Source: Blattamonas nauphoetae (lineage: Eukaryota > Preaxostyla > Oxymonadida). Taken from it: a DNA stretch of 64,000 nt. The notes under the pieces were generated by a model. The model did not search any database. It saw only the letters and a program-made list of their open reading frames with translations, and was not told the DNA's origin. A program made the translations under genes and the position numbers. Each line of letters opens with the position of its first letter. Positions within the stretch are counted from its first letter, which is position 1. The stretch is from NCBI GenBank assembly GCA_033064195.1, contig JARBJD010000024.1:248001-312000 (forward strand), written 5' to 3'. Below are positions 1 through 12,200 of the stretch, in pieces.

Positions 1-2144
1 CACTATCATCCATGTCGATGATTGTGGCATCGCCATCTGTCTTGTTTGAAGTGCCTGCTGCTCCAGCTCGGCTGACTGGGGCAACAACCTCGCTCGATGG
101 ACTGAACAAGACATTCGTGACAATTTCGATGGAGCAGTCATGGACAAAAGTTCTCGGTTTTCCTGTCCAGAAACACTGAGCGGTGAAATTTGGTTTTTAT
201 GTTGTCAGACACTTCATCATCAAAAAAAACCATTGTGGCGAGAAAATCAGAGCGAGCAGTTGTTTCATGATGGAGATACGGAAGAATGAAGGGTCTGAAA
301 AAAAGTGACAAAAATAAGTGCTCAACCACAATCGACAATTTTTCACACAGTGAGAGGTGGTGATGAGATGAGATCATTGATACCGAAATTAGCGAGATCC
401 TCAGCCTCCTCCGCAAGAAAAAGAAAACATTCGTAAAAAAACGTCTACAGTGGAATGGTTCGTATTTCTCACCCACGAACTGTAGACCAGTCTACTAACC
501 TCGATGCGTGTCGATGTTATGTCACCTCCACACATGTGTCGTTTCAGCATCGAACTCCTTTCCCAAATCGTCAGACCAGAGTTTGTCATTTTTCCTGCCG
601 ATCACTTTTGTCCATGACTGGAGGGTCAACAACTCCCAGCTGGAAAGGGCTTCTCGATTGTTGTGAAAGAGATGGAGGGAGATGTGGTGAAAGCCAATGC
701 CCCATCCATCACTCTGTCAGGATCGATAGATAGGTCGATTGGACTTGTGACGTCGTGTTCTTCGTCAGTTGAGATATATGGGAAGACAGGGACAGTTGAA
801 TATGGGAAGAAGTATCAGATTGTGTCGCTGACAGCTAATGGTAAGGCTGGAGTTGCGGATTCAACTGCTTCCTTCACTGTGCCCGACTCGCCGTGCCGAA
901 TCGAAACAACATCACCTCCTACACTGAATCTTCCAAACTCGGAAGTATCCGTTATGCTGATTGGAGCGAGTTTCTCGTCATCCATCACAGCAGTGACAGT
1001 AAAGCGAGGCTCGACTCTGATCAACTCGAAATCGGTCTCATTCTACTCTTCGACTCAGATCGTCGCCACATTTGCATCTGGAATCACAGAAAGCACATCA
1101 TCACTCGCGTTCAACGAAGAATATGAAATCCATGCGATCTCTGGCTTGTCTGAATCGTTCATCAATACCGGAGTGAAGTTCACCGTTCCAAACTATCCTG
1201 TCCTCACTGCTGTCCCCTTCTCCTTTGCTTCGTCTGCTCGCACCTCGTTCCGTTTGATTTTGGAAGGCACAGACCTTCCAGTTGGAGAGACGTTCCTGGT
1301 CTCACTGAAAGACATCCCAACCTCAATCACAGTGAAATTTGAGACAGCGACAACAGGGTCGTCGACAGAACTGCCACTTGGAGAGTCACACATCTTCCTC
1401 TACAGCACAACATATTCTCTTGTCTCAGTAGTTCACAATGAACTCTCATCGATCTCAATTCCGTGCGTAGGTCTTTCGTTCACAACAGGAGCACGTCCTT
1501 CCTCCTTGTTTCTGCATGTGAGTTCGTCCGGAAATGATGAGAATGAAGGAATTGGAAGTTCACCTCTCCGCACACTGCACAAAGCGCTGGTTAAAACGGA
1601 AACTGAATCAATTGAAGATCCTGAAATGATTGTGATCTCGGATTCATGTTCGATAGGAGAATTGACCGAATTTGGGTCGATACAAGAAATGACGACAGTG
1701 ATAGTTGAAGGAGGAGAAGGAAGGAAGATCATCTGCAATATCTCAGAAATGGAACAGAGAGAGGGAATGAGGATGGGACAGAAGAAACCAATGATCACAT
1801 TGAAGAGGAACACACTCTCGTTTTCGAAACTGATCTTCGAGATGAAGAAAGCAGACAATTGGATTGGGAGTGTGTTTCTTGTTGGAGAAGAAGGAGCTCT
1901 GTCGCTCGAATCGTCAGAGGTTCGAAGTTCAGAAACCATTTCTCATCGTTTTGTGTGGATTAAGAAAACAGGACTGTTTGAAGGAAAGGAACTGGCCATC
2001 ACATCGATCTCGTTTGGAGGAAAAGGAAGCGTGATGGCAGTGAATGAAGAAGGCAGACTCAGACTCGCTGCCTGTTCATTTGATGGAGTTCCCTCTGGTC
2101 ACTCCAAGCCCAAACGAGGGCTCCTCAACTCAGCGAGAACCTGA
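1..2144 (+). pseudogene. 5' part of a beta-helix / Ig-like-module surface protein gene, split by a MITE
   Basis: The reading frame enters from the left edge (codons from base 3), stops at base 134 and resumes at 621 in the same frame once the MITE at 135-620 is set aside. The second part runs to about 2087. A tail to the stop at 2142-2144 is read from inverted-repeat sequence of the next insert. The protein has at least three tandem modules of about 90 residues, each closing on a phrase such as SFTVPDS (near 876), KFTVPNY (near 1196) or LSFTTGA (near 1484). These resemble IPT/Ig-like beta modules. They are followed by SSGNDENEGIGSSPLRTL (near 1525), the usual entry motif of right-handed beta-helix (DUF1565-like) regions. 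By family this would be a secreted or surface protein. The 3' part of the gene lies at 6913-7493. Module assignment is by eye, without an HMM search. Confidence 0.7.
135..620 (+). mobile_element. MITE copy 1 (486 bp), inserted in a coding region
   Basis: The ends are perfect 17-bp inverted repeats, CAGTCATGGACAAAAGT at 135-151 and its complement at 604-620. The element is flanked by GAG at 132-134 and GAG at 621-623, a 3-bp target-site duplication. Removing the element and one GAG restores a continuous open frame in the host gene. A second copy of exactly the same length lies at 38590-39075. No transposase is present, so this is a non-autonomous DNA transposon. The superfamily is not settled: 3-bp duplications fit CACTA-, Academ- or Zator-type elements but do not decide between them. 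Confidence 0.85.
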
Positions 2145-5100
2145 AATGGGCTGGCCGATCTGAGATTCTTTCAACAAAATAACGAAGCCTCCTCGTCTTT
2201 TCTCGCAAAACTGTTTTGTTAAGATACAAACGTTTTTCTCAATTCCTTGTTAAGAATGGACATAACGACGAACTGGCTGTTTATTCAACCTAACACCATT
2301 CAGTCATTTTTGTGTCAAACGAAGAAGTTACTTCACCAACTACACCTCATAATCACTGGAGTTGATTGCGACGAGGTTCACTTAGGCGAAACAACCCGAA
2401 ATAAGATGCAGGGACAGTCCAGGTGACTAAAATTCACCGACGGGAAACGACAAGCGCAGCGAACAAGGAAGACGAGGAGGTGGACCAGGGTGTCATACAT
2501 TTCGGACATCATTGGAACCGATATCAACATAATTCTCAGAACTCAAAATTTTGTCGAATAGCCCATGTTTCTTGATCAAACACCATTCGACCGGAAGTAC
2601 TGATTCAAGGTGTTTAGTGTCATTTCGCACGAATACAATTGTTATTCGCGATCGAGTATCATACCCTTGAGGCGATTAGCAGTGACACACTATATTTCGT
2701 ACGTGTCGAACTCCGTGGGATCGGACATCTGCTTTGGACAAATGAAGACTTTGATCATGCCGATCGCGAGGGAGGTTGGACAAAACACCGATTCCGAGTC
2801 GTATCGATGACTCATGTTTTCCAAAAGGACTGAACGAGCTGCCCACCCCAGTTGATGCTTTAAGTTGCGCCCACGAACTCAAAGGTTAAAAAATAATACG
2901 TGATTCATCCTCGAAACATATTACAGTGCGGACAGCACCCAGATTTCTCTCACGCTGGAGAATCTCTTTCAGGAAACGCTGCTCAGTGACATCGCCACAC
3001 GATGAGGAAACAAAGGAGAATGGTGGCAGACATCGCCATTCCCCAGAATCAAACACATCATGGCGTCACAATACAAGCTCCAGAAATGATGGTTGTTCGT
3101 ACACAAGAGGCTAGACCAGTGGATCATGTCCGACGATCCGATAGAACGCAAGCTGAGTCTGGACGTCCCTCAGACTTCACAAATCGACCACGATCGTTTA
3201 CGTTGGTTTTTAACGGGTACAGACCGACAGAGGGAGACTTTCTGATCGCCTGGAGGACTTTAGCACCAGATCGACAATTTAGACGTCCCAAATTAGTTTC
3301 TGGTTTCAGCTTCGAGTTTCTACAACTATGAACGTTGATATTGGGAGGACCGTTGATCTCGCGGAACAAAGTACAATCCATTCGTGGTCTGCAACTCGTG
3401 GCCTCCAAATCCAGACATTTGGAGGAACGAAGGGGGAGTTCACATGATGAACGTGCTCATTTATTAATAGTTAACTTGTGTGAATGGAATGTTTGGTTTC
3501 ACACACTGCGTGACCAAGATGATTGATCTTTATCAGGCCGGCCAGACGTGGGTTTTATGGACTGTCTTACAGGATGATTTACGAGCTCCGGGCAACTACT
3601 GGAATGCAGACAATCCAGGACCGTCCTTATGTCAATATTTCCATCGAATCATGTTCTTCCTGACTACCGTGAGAATTTCACGTCAACCAAATCTGGAACA
3701 TGTCCATCGTTGATGTCTCGAATACGAGTCAGGAATCTCACCTGCACTATCGGAAGAAGCGAGATAGTTCCGCTTCTATCCACATTCCTGTGGTCCTTCA
3801 GAATTTAAGCCACAAAGAACTCTTGAGGGCACACTGCGATCTGCAATCCCCTCGGCACGGTCAGAAGAATGAATTGCGGGAAGTGTCAGATCATCCAGAT
3901 CATTCGCCGAAATATCCTGAAGCGGGTGAAGCAGAAATGCCAATTGGATTTAAAATACGCACAACAGACGCGACACATCAAGCTTGAAAATAATAACACT
4001 TTACCCAGGATGAACCCACTACTCTTCGACAATCAATGAACAACGGGAACGAACTTCGAACAATTCTTTGCGAAAGTGTGCAGAGGAGCTTTCACTTGAA
4101 CTTTGAGAACGACACTCTGAAACGGCTCCAGAAACATTGGATGTATAAATCAAGCCTGAAGTTGACAATACGACAATCACATTTGGAGAGGATGAGTAAA
4201 CCTACATATAAGACTCTTGTCTGCTCACTAACGACCTCTCATCCACAATCGTGCCAAGCTCGCTCACATCAAAGGAGAGAGGCTTCTCCTGGATGATCGC
4301 GATCTTGGAATTGAATGATAATCAGAGAAGAGTGAATGGGGTCACTCCATCCTTCGTCATCTTCACTCCCTCTCGTCGACGAACGGTTCAGACACTGTGC
4401 GTTCGGACACGTCGAAATCAAGTCTTCAATCATACCTCTCAACTACCCTCTCCAATGGTGCCTGTCGCAGAATAACCGATCAATCTATACTCCCTTTCCT
4501 GTTCGCCTCATCTGCAGCATCAACAATATGAAACACGAGGTGCTCGTGGCGAGTCGAATGCGATGCCGAAGTGAGGAGAAAGAAGCCTGTCGGGTTGGAC
4601 AGTGTGTGGACAGAGCGGAAGACATCAACGGAATTGGTCTTCTGTGTGAAGATGAAACGGAGAGTTGCTCCTCGATCCATGGGAAGGTGTCAATCTGATG
4701 CGGCTCTTCCCGAGAGGAAATGAGGATCCGTTGTCGATAAGGAAGAGGATGCAGAAGCTAAATCGATTGGCAGCCGTGACAGATGTAATAGGCCGATCTT
4801 CTAATGCCTCAACGACACCAGGATCGTTTGGTGTCGTTGAAGATTGAATTGGGAGAAGAGAAGTGGATCCAGATTTCCATCTTCATCTCGGATTTGGCGG
4901 TACGTGACACAACCACATCAAAAACGTCTCTGATCGATATTCCATCGCAGTCGCCTCACTCAACATTTGTTCAATAGATGTTTGTAGTGTTTTCTCAATC
5001 GATATCTGGCACATTTTCTGTCAACTCCGCTCGCTGGTGGTATCGAAATACATGTTCGACTGACCAGCAGAGAACACGACCACATTCACGACACTCCTTC

Positions 5101-6912
5101 ACGATGCTGCGACAATGAGCAACTCCCCAAAGATCCCTTTGGAACAGGGATTGTGAACAAGCGAACTGTCTTCTTGATTAGAGATGGGAGTGAAGTAGTA
5201 TTTATGCTCAATTAAAGACACCGACGGAAGGTGGATCAGAAACGAAGTTAATACGAGTTCAGGAGGGGCTGCTTCTTCGTTTCAAGAACACTGTTGAAAT
5301 CAATCAGATATTCTCTGGAATCAGAAGGATTCGGACTGCGAACGAGAATCGTAGAACTGCCCACATCGTTCTCTTGGTCATCCTGGATATGGACAGCCGG
5401 AAGATAGTCGACTTTTCTTTTCTCCAAGGTGCTAACTTCGAGTGATGTGATGAAAAAGGGCAGAATGCTCTGCTGTTTAACCCCCACCAATGTCCAACGA
5501 CGGAAACGGACACTGTTGATCGAGGCTGTGTCGATGAGGAACTCCGAAATGCAGAGGATGGATGTCTGACAACAAACAACGTTCGTCATCCTTCTTAAAC
5601 ATGCGCAGACACATTCCTTGGAAAGGAATCTCAATGAAGGGGATCATCAATCAATGGACATGAGGGAGATGGAGATATGAAATGGAGGTGTCAGTGATTG
5701 AAGTGGGACTATACCACAGGTCAAACTGTCATAAACAGATCGCATTCGGCCCATTGTACTTCCCGCATCACTCCCGATGCGTGTGAGAAACTGTGAAGAA
5801 GATGTCGATGACCAGCGTGAGCAGCGCATCCCCACACTTGTTCTCAATTTGGAGGATAGTCGTGGAAAGAAAAGATCACCATTGGCGAAGTGATGGGGAG
5901 CAAATGAACAGGATGTGAGGATGATTTGCGTGAGAATATCTCCACAGGGAGGACTGTGCAGAGTCTGAAGGAGAGAGTTTGTTTGAGGGTGACAGATGGG
6001 GTTGGCAGAGGGAGTGAAGCGTGGAGATGCACAGTCTCGGTATGTTTTTCTCTGGATTGAAGGAGTGAGGTCTGTGAAAGAGGAGCAAGTGCACGGCGTC
6101 ACCAATGGGTCTCTCGCCTGGTTGAGAAGGAATCGATTTGGAATGCGAACAAGGAGACGGGCGAATAGATATCGCGATTGCGATCGAGTGGATCAGTTTA
6201 AAAATGTTGATTTGTATGTCCATCAACATGAGAGGATTGGAAGAAGGCTCTCATCAAGGCTTGCCCTCTCTCGATTTGGAAAGCGAGAAGAGGATGAAGG
6301 AACGAGAGGTGAGCATAATGAAGACCAAAGTGGGGGAGGGCTGGTCGAGGAGACAGCAGTGCGGGTGATTGATCATCAAGCCCTCCTCCTCTGTTTCTTC
6401 TCATCATCTTTAACCAGAACTTGTTCTCCAGGAGGTGCCAGCCCCGATGGGGGTCACGGCCAAAGAAAATCATCGAATCGAAGCAAACACTAGAAGGCTT
6501 CTTCTTTTTGGTTCTCTCTTTGCTTCCTTTAGACTTTCCTTTCAACACTCGCTGTGTTGAGGAGCCCTCGTTTGGGCTTGGAGTGACCAGAGGGAACTCC
6601 TCCAAGACAAACGAGTGCTCCTCAACATTGCAACTCTGCCACACAACCTGGCAAGTTCTGGCATTTTCACTTCACCTCGTCTCATTAGACCATTTGGCAA
6701 GTTTTTGTTCCCTGTTAGGGATTTCTTGCCCACATTACCTTTTTTGCTTCCTCAACGGCCCCATTATGGGGTAAACCAACCTGTGAACTTCTAGTTCCCC
6801 GTTGGGTAATTCGGAAACAGATAAAAAACTTTTATTTTGTTTCTTTGAATCTCTTTATCGGCCAGCCCATTTCAGGTTCTCGCTGTGTTGAGGAGCACTC
6901 GTTTGTCTTGGA
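2088..6912. mobile_element. 4.8-kb insert bounded by about 57-bp inverted repeats
   Basis: Bases 2102-2159 and 6857-6913 are inverted copies of each other (57-58 bp, a few mismatches), beginning CTCCAAG. The beta-helix gene stops making sense at about 2087 and resumes at 6913. GGA is present at 2085-2087 and at 6913-6915, compatible with a 3-bp duplication, although 14-15 bases at the left end (2088-2101) have no partner at the right end. The interior holds no long intact ORF. Fragmentary coding-like stretches are seen mainly on the minus strand from about 4.4 to 6.2 kb, and I assign them to no family. It could be a decayed DNA transposon or an older, larger virus-like element; the sequence as seen does not decide, and it looks old and thoroughly broken. 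Confidence 0.55.
6555..6627. repeat. Internal hairpin made of two more copies of the insert's terminal repeat
   Basis: The terminal motif occurs reversed at 6555-6583 and forward at 6600-6627, separated by a 16-base loop (6584-6599). The loop is the complement of the sequence just inside the left end of the insert (2086-2101). The forward copy pairs almost perfectly with the right terminus at 6886-6913, so 6600-6913 also looks like a separate 314-bp element with its own 28-bp inverted ends. This suggests nested or rearranged copies of the same repeat. Confidence 0.6.
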
Positions 6913-7493
6913 GGATTGTCGTTTGCGTCAGGCGGAGTTGTGGTTGGGAAGACAGAAGGGGACATCCGGATTGAAGAGAGTGTGTTCTCGAAATGCGCGG
7001 GGCGAGAGTTCGGGAGTGTGATCCGTCTCTCGACTGGAGGCGACCTTTCGCTGTTGTCAAGCCGCTTCTTGAACTGTTCCACTGAAGTCAGGTTCTCCGA
7101 GAAGAGCAGTGGGGTGATGGGAGGAGGAAGTGTCGTGATTGAAATTGACACGAAACAGAACACCCGCTCGCCGTCGTCATCTCAAATTGATCTCTCGGAT
7201 TGTGTGTTCTCGGGATGACGATTGAGAAGCACAGAGGGGTCAGGATGAAGTGTTGGGGGAGTGGATTCGCGATTGTGGGAGGAGGCGGAGAACGCCTCAT
7301 CCTCCGACGAGTCCAGCTGTCCAACTGCTCGTGTGTTGGACTATCGAAGATGGTCGGATTCAGCGGCGGAGTTTGTGTTTGGAAGAAGAGGCCGCTATTT
7401 GTGGACAGTCGAGGGCTTGTCTTGTCTGGCTGTTCGTTCGGATCCATCGAACTCCCTTCTCCAATCACCTCATCCGCATTTGCCGCACTGTAA
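6913..7493 (+). pseudogene. 3' part of the beta-helix surface protein gene
   Basis: From 6916 the frame reads LSFASGGVVVGKTEGDI and continues with typical beta-helix coils, short Ser/Cys/Gly phrases such as SVFSKCAG, SSRFLNCS and LSDCVFSG. At about 7205-7225 the meaningful frame changes (a stop follows LSDCVFSG) and the pattern continues in another frame, for example RVQLSNCSCVG and LSGCSFGS, to a TAA at 7491-7493. No membrane span or kinase-like tail follows, unlike the two giant genes at 40 and 50 kb. With the 5' part this is a gene broken by two insertions and a frameshift. Confidence 0.6.
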
Positions 7494-8640
7494 CACTGTC
7501 TGCCCCTCTCACAGAAAACAACAACAACACCAACAACAACCGATCAGCTCATATTCATTACACCAAATATCCTCTTTTCTTTTGAGTTTGTCGATCGCCC
7601 AACACTTCCAGTCGATGGAAGGACACAGACCGCCCTTTTCGTTCACCTCATGCCCAAACGGACCAACGCGTTCTTCTTTTGACAAGCTTGTCAGACGAGC
7701 CATCTCAAACATGACTCGCCAACTTTCAGCAATTTCTTTTATTTTAGCACACTATTCTTCCCTCACCAAACCATTCAACAACAACAACATCCAAACCCAC
7801 TCTGCTGTCGTTTATTCTGTCGCAATCCAACAAACGCTTCAGTTCTCTCAGCCCAATGAGAGCTCTCCTCCTCGCCTTGCTTTCGCTCTTGCTGTCACCA
7901 CACATTGTTTCACTTATTTTAAATATTCGCGTCTCGATCAAGCGATACAACTCGCATATGAGAGGTGTCACTCTGAGACAAAGACAATTGCTTCTTCTTT
8001 CCTTTAACCAGTTTTGACAAAATAGCTGTCAGACTTCTTTCTCTGATTCTTCCATTAAAAACGATTCTGAAAAGGATGTAGACAGAAGATAATACTGGTT
8101 AGCTCATGAGAGATAAAGAAAAACAAGATCAAGAAAAGAAGAGAGATGTGATTGAGTGTTCCATATTCCACAAGGACGCCTACTGGAGATGACGACGATT
8201 GGCTATGAGTGGTACATGTTCGTTTCTCAGATTGATTCGATTGGTGTGTGGCATGTCTGGGAGAGCGAGTGCAAAGGGAGGGACACACTTGCCAGGAGCG
8301 GCAGAGTGGACGAGAAATCGTACCGTTTGTCGCTTTGTCCATTCGTCTCTCCGAACAGTCGATGCTCGAAGTGTCTCGTTTCTGAACGACGATCACACTG
8401 GTGTTAGGAAGAGAAGATGAAGCTGAGCAATCAGAAAACAATGAGATCGTCGTAAACAGCGAGGAATGGCGAGGATGGACGGTTTCGATTTGGGAGGAGT
8501 GGGAGAGTGTGGTGATGTGTGAGGGATAAATGGAATCTGTCCGGCAAATGAAATGATGGGGTGATCCAAGCAGAGGGGCGGGTGAGGGTTGAGTGTGAAG
8601 AGCGAAGGGTGCAGCCTCGTTCGAGTCTTCGCTGTTTCAT
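7494..8640. other. No convincing gene; decayed sequence with one internal duplicate
   Basis: A plus-strand frame stays open through 7261-8007, but its first half shadows the beta-helix fragment and the rest, rich in Asn/Gln/Ser, has no recognisable feature. Bases about 8200-8365 are repeated at about 9575-9735, same orientation and moderately diverged. Bases about 8430-8560 resemble the 3' flanks of family A genes (compare 27660-27740 and 35920-35990). The stretch therefore looks like the remains of a family A downstream segment. Confidence 0.4.
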
Positions 8641-8648
8641 GTCTGTTT

Positions 8649-8990
8649 CTATTCAAGGTCGGCGATGCTCATTTCAAGCAGGGTGTTCCATTGGATCGAT
8701 TGGGCAACAAACCAACTTCTATTCAATCCGCATCCGTCGTGTCCCAGTTTCGACTCCAAATCGTCATTTCCGAGAAATGTGAGACCATCCAGAGTTGCAC
8801 GCCAGACAGACGTGGAGATGCGTGAAATGAGGCAGATGTGGAGAATGACTGCTTCTGCAGAGGGGAGAGACAGTGGATGGAGAATGTTGAATAGTGGAGG
8901 GATCAGATTGGTTTGGATGAATGTCTGTCCGAGCACAGCGAGAGCGACGGACGACGGGGCGGAGAGACAGAAGAACGTGAATGGGAACGA
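8649..8990 (-). pseudogene. Family A relic with an internal deletion
   Basis: The minus-strand frame reads TNLIPPLFNILHPLSLPSAE, which aligns with the family A phrase ADLIPQLxxTLNPxSLxxAE. Soon after the Trp-x-Ala-Thr segment it jumps to the C-terminal SIQWNTLLEMSIADLE and stops at 8649. About 130 residues of the normal middle are missing. Upstream the frame is lost near 9000-9030. It has no start and no upstream motif. This is a dead, 5'-truncated copy of the gene family that is intact at 18.6-35.7 kb. Confidence 0.65.
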
Positions 8991-9266
8991 TGTTGCGTCG
9001 AGTGATGGTGGTAGCAGTGCGCTCTATCGCCAATCGATGAGATGAGAGCGAAGTAGCGTCGATTGACATCAGTGAACAGCTTCGTTAGGAAGCGAGCAAT
9101 GATGAAACAGACAGAGCACGGAGAGAGCGAGTCGATAGCCATGGACGAGAGGCGATCGCTGTGCCGAAGGAGCAGTTGGCGGAATGGCAGACGACGAGAG
9201 AGAAGGATGCGAGTGGGGGAGGTGGGAAACGGGGAAGTGCACACGACGAGTGTGGAATGTCTCAGA

Positions 9267-10640
9267 TCACAACTGCGACCAAACACGAAGAGAGAAGCAG
9301 CAATTCATATTCCTTCCAGTCTTCGTTTTTCCGCTCAGATCCGCCAACCAATTTGATTGCGTCACTCGCAGTTGGGAATCTGACCTCTCATCTGGAATGG
9401 AACATTCGCGGTCAGCACACCAAACGAAGAGAGATGTGATGTGGAAATTGGAGGTCCTGGATTCGGGCAAGCCTTCGCTTGTTCTCATTTGATTCAATGA
9501 TAGGCTCTGGGTTGTCGAGATCGACGAGACCAGAACGAGGTGATGGTCAGAGAGAGCGAACATCGCTTCGAGAAGACGGCGATTGGCGAAGAGCAGGGCA
9601 GGCTCCTTTCTCAGATTGATTCGATGGGTGTGTGGCGTGTTTAGGAGGGCGAGTGCAATGGGAGGACACACTTGCGAGGAGCGGTTGAGTGGACGAGAGA
9701 TCGTCTCGTTGGTCGCTTTGTCCATTCGTCTCACTTCCATCGCTTCACTGCACGAGGCAGAGTGGATGAGAGACAAGCTGGAGTGACCAGGAAGAAATGA
9801 GTATCATTGTTCAGGCGAGTGTGGGAGTGTTTTGTTGAGAGCGCGTTTGAACTGTTGCTGGATGGGGTTCCTGTGATCCAGGAGTGATCGTTCTGGAATC
9901 AACACAGACGACAAATACTTCAGAATGCGATTGGAATCGTCCGTGTCCGGTTTTCCACCCGTTCCATGCATGACGAGACGCTCTTGGGCGATCGTGACGA
10001 GTTGATGCGAGCACAATGTCCTCGATCGAGTGGATTGTGAAGATTCGATTGGCAATGGGACAGTCTGTTTTCTTCTCCATCTCTCTTCCAGTGCGAGTGT
10101 GAAGAGCCATCTCTTTCTGCTTCTCTTTGACTCGTTGATTGGCTTCCGTCGGAGAGACGTCGGATCAGATGGGTTTTATTGTCGAATTACCAGCTTTGTT
10201 ATATCCTTCGTCGAATGGGAGAGAAGTGTTGTCGGTGGGCAGAGGCGGAAGGGCAGCAGAAAAGCGATTGATGGGAGACAAGAGCGAGTTTGCGAGGGAG
10301 GGAGTGTTGGTCGCGTGTCCTTCATTGAATGATGTGATGCTCACATCATTTTTGTATTTCACTGTCGTGCTGCCTTCGTCAGCATCGTCAACATCAACAA
10401 CAACAATCGCTTCAACTCCATTCGGGCTGAGTCCTTCTGAACAGCCTCCAAATCCAAAGCATACTGAACTCGACGTTTGGCTCGTCCAATCTGCGCAATC
10501 ACGAGGGAGGGGAAGAGAGTTGTGGGTTGTGTGGTGAATGACCCTCGTAACCATGCCGCGGAGGGGTTGGATCAGAGACACGATGAGGCGTGAGAGCTAG
10601 GTCGTGAAAAGATGGCTGGGAACAATCTGTGATGTGATGA
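9267..10640 (-). other. Unidentified decayed coding region; part repeated at 11.4-11.9 kb
   Basis: Minus-strand frames at 9267-9776 (169 codons) and 9804-10055 (83 codons) are open and protein-like, but I do not recognise them. Further upstream (10440-10640) the minus strand gives a helical, basic stretch (LVIAQIGRAKRRVQYALDLE) whose counterpart at 11695-11890 reads LVVAQQGQAKRQIGCASNLE. These are two diverged copies of the same ancestral coding piece, both interrupted. No start, stop or function can be fixed. Confidence 0.35.
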
Positions 10641-10779
10641 TGGATCGGCGAGAAAACAAGATTGGAGAGATGAGATGATGTGGGGAAGAGTGAACTTGCT
10701 AAAACTGTCAAGAACACAATTGGTGTTGTCAAAAACAAGTCTGAAACAGTTTGAAAGTTTAGCTGGTTCTTGTCTGATT

Positions 10780-11106
10780 CTATTCCTGTTTCGGAAGGTT
10801 CGTGCCCAGCATGTTGTTCAATTCTCTCGATCTGGCAACAATCCATCTTCCAATGATTCCGTTTTTGTTGTTTTGCAGCTTTGCCTCAATCGCATCTTCA
10901 ATGCCCTCCATTCGCAACATCCGATGCATAGTCTTCCCCATCTGTCGCTCCTCTCCCTTTGCGTTGTTCCAGTTCTGCTGGGCATCGACAATGAATGACA
11001 GAGAAGTCCTTATCGATTCGTCATTTTCGAGATATGCGAGATAACTTGGGATCGCGAGAAAGACTGGCATACGAAGAACAATTTCCATTGTCTGTTGATA
11101 ATAAGA
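10780..11106 (-). pseudogene. Family A C-terminal fragment (about 108 codons)
   Basis: The minus frame reads SSYYQQTMEIVLRMPVFLAI, then an acidic/Ser segment, then the family hallmark MHRMLRMEGIEDAIEAKL, and ends LNNMLGTNLPKQE and a stop at 10780. This corresponds to the last third of an intact family A protein. Immediately upstream (11107-11110) the frame is closed and the sequence no longer resembles the family, so the 5' two thirds are missing. It is a truncated relic with no promoter motif nearby. Confidence 0.7.
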
Positions 11107-11109
11107 AGA

Positions 11110-12200
11110 TATCTAATCTCAAATTGTTCACTTCTAGGCAAAGTTATCGACTGATCAATCCATTCATTTTTTTATCCACCTCATCCTTCCCTTTGCGAAA
11201 ACAATGATTGAAACCAACTAAAAAATCTTGAAATGAAACACTGGGGTAGGGATCAACCATAAGATGGTGGAAAACTGGTTAAAAGACTGAAAATGACAAC
11301 TGTCTTAGGTTTGACACCGTCTGTGCTTTTAGGGAAGAAAGACGCTGGAAATGACAAGGGAGTGGAAAAAATGAAGTTCGAATGGCTGGAGACGAGAGTG
11401 GATGTTGGGTGGGGATCGATGGAGATCTTCATCAAGTGGTCATCAACTGTCCTGCTGTGCACTCAGCTTGAGAGATCGAACGTGATCCGTGGCGAGACGC
11501 GGAATGACTGTGGATTATCCATTGAAGGGCGACCAGATCGTGTTTGTAAGGGAGGGAGGGTTCGTCACTGTCCTTCATCGGATGATGGGAGATTCGGATG
11601 AAGTTGGGATTGATCTGTCGTCCCGACTTGGCCAGCATCGTCAAAAACAAAAAAGAACAATCTCTGAAAATCCATTTGTGATGAGTCATTCCGTTTGTAT
11701 GGCCTCCAAATTCGAAGCACAACCAATTTGACGTTTTGCTTGTCCTTGCTGTGCAACCACGAGTGAGGCGAAGAGAGTGGCGGGTGTGTGGTCAATCAAC
11801 TTCGAACAAGGTCGGGGAGTGGTTGGATCGGATACAGGACGAGGTTCGAAAGTTGGGTTGTGAACGGATGGTTGGAAGCAACTTGTTCCGTATTGATGGA
11901 CCAGCTAGAAATCAAGCTTTTATCAAAAAAAGTTTAAAATATGAGAGAAATTGATGAGAAACGGCATATTCATGGTAAAAACTTCACAGAGGAGATCATG
12001 GAAGGAGAGCTGAATTTCAGACATACAAAGACACATCTGTTGAATTAGCGGGGAGGGAGGTCTTGAGACTCAATGTTGATGCGCCTAACAAACTCTGAGA
12101 TTGTTGATGTTTGTGCATTCAGCATTTGATTTGAAAATGAACCCATTGATCCAAATAAATCATCCAAAAAGTCACATATTACCAATAACTCGATTAATGA
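11110..12200. other. No gene seen; contains the second copy of an unidentified decayed segment
   Basis: Only short, unconvincing frames are present. Bases about 11440-11900 are a diverged duplicate of about 10190-10640 in the same orientation. The remainder up to 12200 is AT-rich with no recognisable feature. Confidence 0.4.

Noticed and set aside
135-620. MITE copy 1 as an introner (transposon spliced out as an intron)
   Set aside because: The only nearby GT (137) and AG (622-623) are in mismatching phases and would shift the host frame; the element contains in-frame stops.
2160-6540. Naming the decayed interior of the 4.8-kb insert as a particular virus-like or transposon family
   Set aside because: Coding traces are too fragmentary and no diagnostic polymerase, integrase, transposase or capsid motif could be recognised by eye.
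7261-8007. 248-codon plus-strand ORF
   Set aside because: Its first half runs in another frame over the beta-helix fragment, and the rest is low-complexity Asn/Gln/Ser without any conserved feature.
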